Below are positions 61,277-64,000 of a DNA stretch of 64,000 nucleotides, piece by piece. Position 1 is the first letter of the stretch. Every line of letters begins with the position of its first letter. Under the pieces are notes generated by a model. That model did not search any database. It saw nothing but the letters and a program-made list of their open reading frames with translations, and had not been told where the DNA came from. Source of the DNA: Holdemania sp. Marseille-P2844. GTDB taxonomy: Bacteria > Bacillota_I > Bacilli_A > Erysipelotrichales > Erysipelotrichaceae. The translations under genes and the position numbers were made by a program. The DNA lies in NCBI RefSeq assembly GCF_900120005.1, contig NZ_LT635449.1, forward strand, positions 310,001-374,000. Direction: 5' to 3'.

Positions 61277-62257
61277 TTATTCGCAGAATAACGGTTCAAT
61301 CTGACCGCGGATAAAGTCGATCCGGTCTTTGACCCGCGGCACAAACGTGGACGCGATCGCGACGACCAGGTTTTTCTGCGGATTGACGTAGATCGCATTG
61401 CCGCCGTCGCCCAGCGCCGCAAACGAAGGCTCCGCTTCCTCCACGATCCACCACAGATAGCCGTAGTTCAAATTTCGTTTTTCCCAGCAGCTCTGCGTGC
61501 GGGTGCTTTCCTTCAGCCAGGCTTGGGGGATGATCTGTTTTCCGTCCACTTGACCACCATGGATGCAGCACTCGCCGATCGCCGCCATTTCCCGCGCCGA
61601 AAGCGTCAGACCCCATCCGGCAGTATTGATCTTGTTCGGTCCGCAGACCCAGCAGCTGTTTGTCGCCGCCTTGTAGAAGTCCATCTGTTCTTCTTTCGTT
61701 TCAAAGAAAAGACTTTTCTCTATGGCAATGCCCAGCGGATCAAACAAGTGTTCCCGGGCATAGTCGAGCACCGTTTTTCCGGTTGCGCGTGTCAGGATTC
61801 CGGTCAGTATATCCGGACCGATGATCGGCGCATAGCGAAATTCACCTAATTGTCCCCGCCCGCCGATCTGATTTAACGCGAAGCTGACCCAGTCGTCGCT
61901 TGTAAAATATTTCGTATAGGGATTAAAGCGAAAACGATACGGAACCGTCATCGTCAGGCAGTGCTTCAGCGTGACCTCACGCAGCAGCTCATGTCCTTTG
62001 CGGACTGGAAATTCGGGAAAGAAATCGAGAATTTTCTGATCCACTCCGGTAATTTCCCCGCGTTCCAGAGCGATTCCGATCAACAGGGAAACGATGCTTT
62101 TGGTCACGGAGAAGACGTGAAATTGATGTTCAGCGGTAAAGTCGTTGTAATACGCTTCCAGTTCGCGCCGGCCATTATGGCAGACGACCAGTCCGGCGAG
62201 ATTCGGATAGTCTGTTTTGATGATTTTGTCGAGAGCGGACAGTTTTTTCGGATCCAT
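61277..62257 (-). CDS. class C beta-lactamase-like serine hydrolase
   Basis: 326 residues with SxxK as SVTK (about 51-54), a Tyr motif region around YAPIIGPDIL, and C-terminal GDGGNAIYVNPQ in place of KTG. No signal peptide, so cytosolic and more likely an esterase or peptidase than a resistance enzyme. Starts 20 bases after the MerR regulator; the pair forms an operon, suggesting the regulator's inducer relates to its substrate. Confidence 0.83.
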   Translation of the reverse strand: MDPKKLSALDKIIKTDYPNLAGLVVCHNGRRELEAYYNDFTAEHQFHVFSVTKSIVSLLIGIALERGEITGVDQKILDFFPEFPVRKGHELLREVTLKHCLTMTVPYRFRFNPYTKYFTSDDWVSFALNQIGGRGQLGEFRYAPIIGPDILTGILTRATGKTVLDYAREHLFDPLGIAIEKSLFFETKEEQMDFYKAATNSCWVCGPNKINTAGWGLTLSAREMAAIGECCIHGGQVDGKQIIPQAWLKESTRTQSCWEKRNLNYGYLWWIVEEAEPSFAALGDGGNAIYVNPQKNLVVAIASTFVPRVKDRIDFIRGQIEPLFCE

Positions 62258-62277
62258 ATTCTTCCTCTTTTCCTTGT

Positions 62278-63090
62278 TTATTTTCTAACCGGATAATAGA
62301 CTTCGGCGTAAAACGCCTGCGGATCATCCCGCGGATCAGAACGATAGACCTCAAACAACGCATCCGCATTGTGATATCCTTCCGCCTCAGCCCATTGAAT
62401 CTGGCGGGCGTAGACCGCCGGGAAATCCGCGTCCGGACCGCTGACTACAGTTTTTAAACAGAGACCTGGCTGGAAAAGCCGGGTTTCCTCCGTGGTTTCC
62501 CGTACAGGAATCGCAAATTCCGTGTCCAATCCTTCCTCGCTGAATTCATCGTCATGAAATAAGGTCATCGGCGATCCGTCCATCGTCAGCAGTTGTTTTT
62601 GAAGTTTATCCAGCAAGATGCCGAAGCTTTGTTGATAGGCCAGCGGGAAATCGCCTTCCCGTACTTTTAAACGCCGCGAAAGCAGCGTCATCGCCGGCAT
62701 TTCCGTCAACTCCACCACAATCTCATCCCCGGCGTTGACCAGCGGACAGCCTTGCCGGAGATTTTCAATGTCCCCGTCCAGCTGCTGCAGCCGTTGATTC
62801 AGGAGCGTTTTCTGACGCAGAAGTTCCTGCTTTTTTTCCTGCAGCGCCGCGCTCAGACTGCTTCGCTCGCCATTGAACGTGACGACGAGCAGCTTGATTT
62901 CTTCCAGCGTAAAGTTGTAGGCCTTAAGCCGGTTGATCAGCCGCATTGTCCCAAGCTGATCTGCGGTATAGAACCGATACCCGGTCGCAGGATTGACAAG
63001 CCAAGGCTGAAGTAGACCCATCGTTTCGTAATAGCGCAGTGTTTTCGTTGAAACCCGGCAGATCCTTGAAAATTCGCCGATCGTCAGCAT
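62278..63090 (-). CDS. MerR-family regulator with GyrI-like ligand domain
   Basis: 270 residues. An N-terminal winged HTH (IGEFSRICRVSTKTLRYYETMGLLQP), a dimerisation coiled coil (about 75-120), and a C-terminal effector domain of the BmrR/GyrI type (about 125-270), which usually binds lipophilic or drug-like molecules. Its promoter has the 19-bp spacer and dyad of MerR targets, implying autoregulation together with the hydrolase gene. Confidence 0.9.
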   Translation of the reverse strand: MLTIGEFSRICRVSTKTLRYYETMGLLQPWLVNPATGYRFYTADQLGTMRLINRLKAYNFTLEEIKLLVVTFNGERSSLSAALQEKKQELLRQKTLLNQRLQQLDGDIENLRQGCPLVNAGDEIVVELTEMPAMTLLSRRLKVREGDFPLAYQQSFGILLDKLQKQLLTMDGSPMTLFHDDEFSEEGLDTEFAIPVRETTEETRLFQPGLCLKTVVSGPDADFPAVYARQIQWAEAEGYHNADALFEVYRSDPRDDPQAFYAEVYYPVRK

Positions 63091-63122
63091 CTTTTTTCCT
63101 CCTTTTTCCTGTGTCTGGCTTC

Positions 63123-63153
63123 AGGATACACCTTGTCCTTAGGGCAAAGTCAA
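63123..63153 (-). promoter_or_regulatory. MerR-type promoter with 19-bp spacer and dyad
   Basis: -35 TTGACT (63148-63153), 19-bp spacer, -10 TATCCT (63123-63128). The spacer holds the dyad CTTTGCCCT / AGGACAAGG (7 of 9 symmetric), the layout that MerR proteins untwist to activate transcription. Confidence 0.75.
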
Positions 63154-63183
63154 GCGATCAATTCTGGAAATTTTAAACAAAGG

Positions 63184-63208
63184 AAAAGCGGCGCTGAAAC
63201 AACGCCGC
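63184..63208 (-). terminator. intrinsic terminator after the FAD-binding reductase gene
   Basis: GCGGCG/CGCCGC stem with a nine-base loop followed by TTTTCC on the minus strand. Confidence 0.7.
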
Positions 63209-63291
63209 AAAACAGACAAAACTTTTCTTTTATTTCCTCATCCGGATCAGAATTCAGTCCGGACAAATTTCTGAGATCCGGCTCCTTTCGG

Positions 63292-64000
63292 TTAAGCTTC
63301 CTCGGCCAGATATTTTCCAGTCAGATAGCCGAACGTCAGGCAGGTGGAACCTAAATTATGTCCCGGGAAGTGGGTGGAATAGCAGTTGCAGTACATATCG
63401 CCGACCATCGAACCGACGCAGTACAGCCCTTCTATCGTTTCATTATTTTCATTGAGCACCTGCATCTTGTTATTGCAGCGGATGCCGCCGACGGTGGACA
63501 GGAACCACGGCGTACACTTAATCCCATAGAACGGGCCGGTCTTGATCGGAAGCAAAAGTTCCTTGCGCTTGTAGAAGTCTTCGTCCACTCCCTTTTCGCA
63601 GAAACCGTTATAGCGCTCGATCGTCGCAATCGCCGTTTCCTTCGGCAGTCCCAGCTTTTCAACCAGCTCCTCGATCGTGTCGGCTTTGACCATCTTGACG
63701 TCGATCGAACCGGAGCCGTTCATTTCAATGGTGCCGGAGCTGGCAACGATCTCATCCCAATATTGAATGACTTCCTGTTCGTTCTCAAATACCTTCGGTC
63801 CGTCGACATAGCGGTGATTCTGCCACTGCGGTTCGGAGGCATAAGCGGTATCCCAGATCGCATAGGCGTGATGGCCTTTTTCATGCATCAGCGACAGACC
63901 GCCGTGAGAAATAACATTGTCTTCGTTGATGTAGCGCACGCCGTCGCTGTTGACCATCAATCCCTGGAACGCCCGGACCTGACGGGTGATGCTGCGCCAT
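63292..64000 (-). CDS. FAD-dependent fumarate-reductase-like protein (C-terminal part, runs off right edge)
   Basis: About 236 C-terminal residues are in the window; the frame stays open to base 64000. GLMVNSDGVRYINED, a capping-domain stretch, and the final FAD-binding block GLYCVGSMVGDMYCNCYSTHFPGHNLGSTCLTFGYLTG fit the flavocytochrome c/succinate dehydrogenase flavoprotein family (FAD_binding_2). Such enzymes reduce fumarate-like or other unsaturated acids. The N-terminal half and any FMN-binding domain are outside, so substrate and location are open. Confidence 0.9.
   Translation of the reverse strand, partial: WRSITRQVRAFQGLMVNSDGVRYINEDNVISHGGLSLMHEKGHHAYAIWDTAYASEPQWQNHRYVDGPKVFENEQEVIQYWDEIVASSGTIEMNGSGSIDVKMVKADTIEELVEKLGLPKETAIATIERYNGFCEKGVDEDFYKRKELLLPIKTGPFYGIKCTPWFLSTVGGIRCNNKMQVLNENNETIEGLYCVGSMVGDMYCNCYSTHFPGHNLGSTCLTFGYLTGKYLAEEA

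Noticed and set aside
1-64000. CRISPR array, prophage or complete insertion sequence
   Set aside because: No regularly spaced repeats, phage gene set or transposase found; the group II intron is the only mobile element.

Overview
The window reads as a chromosomal segment of a spore-forming Bacillota (Firmicutes) of medium-high GC. Gene order follows Bacillus subtilis in block after block, sporulation genes are present (sigG, spoVS, spoVB, an FtsK/SpoIIIE translocase), Shine-Dalgarno sites are strong, and a complete V/A-type ATPase operon is present. A NadD-YqeK fusion and the V-ATPase would fit Erysipelotrichia (Holdemania-like), but that placement is inference.

Layout. 1-12.5 kb, minus strand: BMP-type lipoprotein start, FtsK/SpoIIIE, an RNase J with a degenerate active site, MiaB, ferredoxin, SpoVS, YmdB, RNase Y, RecA, CinA/PncC, PgsA, RodZ. 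12.7-17.2 kb: rnpB and gpsB (minus), divergent from recU-ponA (plus). 17.3-20 kb: a 905-residue TPR protein. 20.2-21.9 kb: nth-dnaD-ypmB (minus), divergent from a thioredoxin-like exported protein and a ZTP-riboswitch-controlled IMP cyclohydrolase (22-23.5 kb). 23.8-29 kb: yqeG-yqeH-yhbY-nadD/yqeK-rsfS-yqeM-mtnN-VTT, nearly all overlapping. 29.2-37.1 kb: sigG, ylmC, sepF, ylmH, divIVA and T-box-controlled ileS; a group II intron of about 1.9 kb splits ylmH and would restore its frame on exact excision. 37.2-38.4 kb: GNAT and phosphoesterase genes. 38.4-47 kb: nine-gene V/A-ATPase operon. 47-49 kb: DUF3899 protein, tRNA-Ser(CGA), alpha/beta hydrolase. 49-58.6 kb: relA, apt, recJ, secDF, comN, spoVB, a DUF421 protein and yrzE. 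59-64 kb: cysteine desulfidase, HEAT protein, MerR plus serine hydrolase, and an FAD-binding reductase running off the right edge.

How it fits together. Most genes serve housekeeping modules: RNA decay (RNase J, RNase Y, RNase P), recombination and repair (RecA, RecU, RecJ, Nth), division and wall synthesis (SepF, DivIVA, GpsB, RodZ, PBP1), ribosome maturation (YqeH, YhbY, RsfS), and nucleotide or alarmone metabolism (Apt, RelA, IMP cyclohydrolase, MtnN). Regulation readable from the DNA includes a T-box, a ZTP riboswitch, a MerR-type 19-bp-spacer promoter, a sigma-E-like promoter at spoVB, and paired palindromes between ypmB and its divergent neighbour. I see no CRISPR array, prophage or complete IS element. 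The group II intron is the one clear mobile element and is visibly AT-richer than its surroundings.
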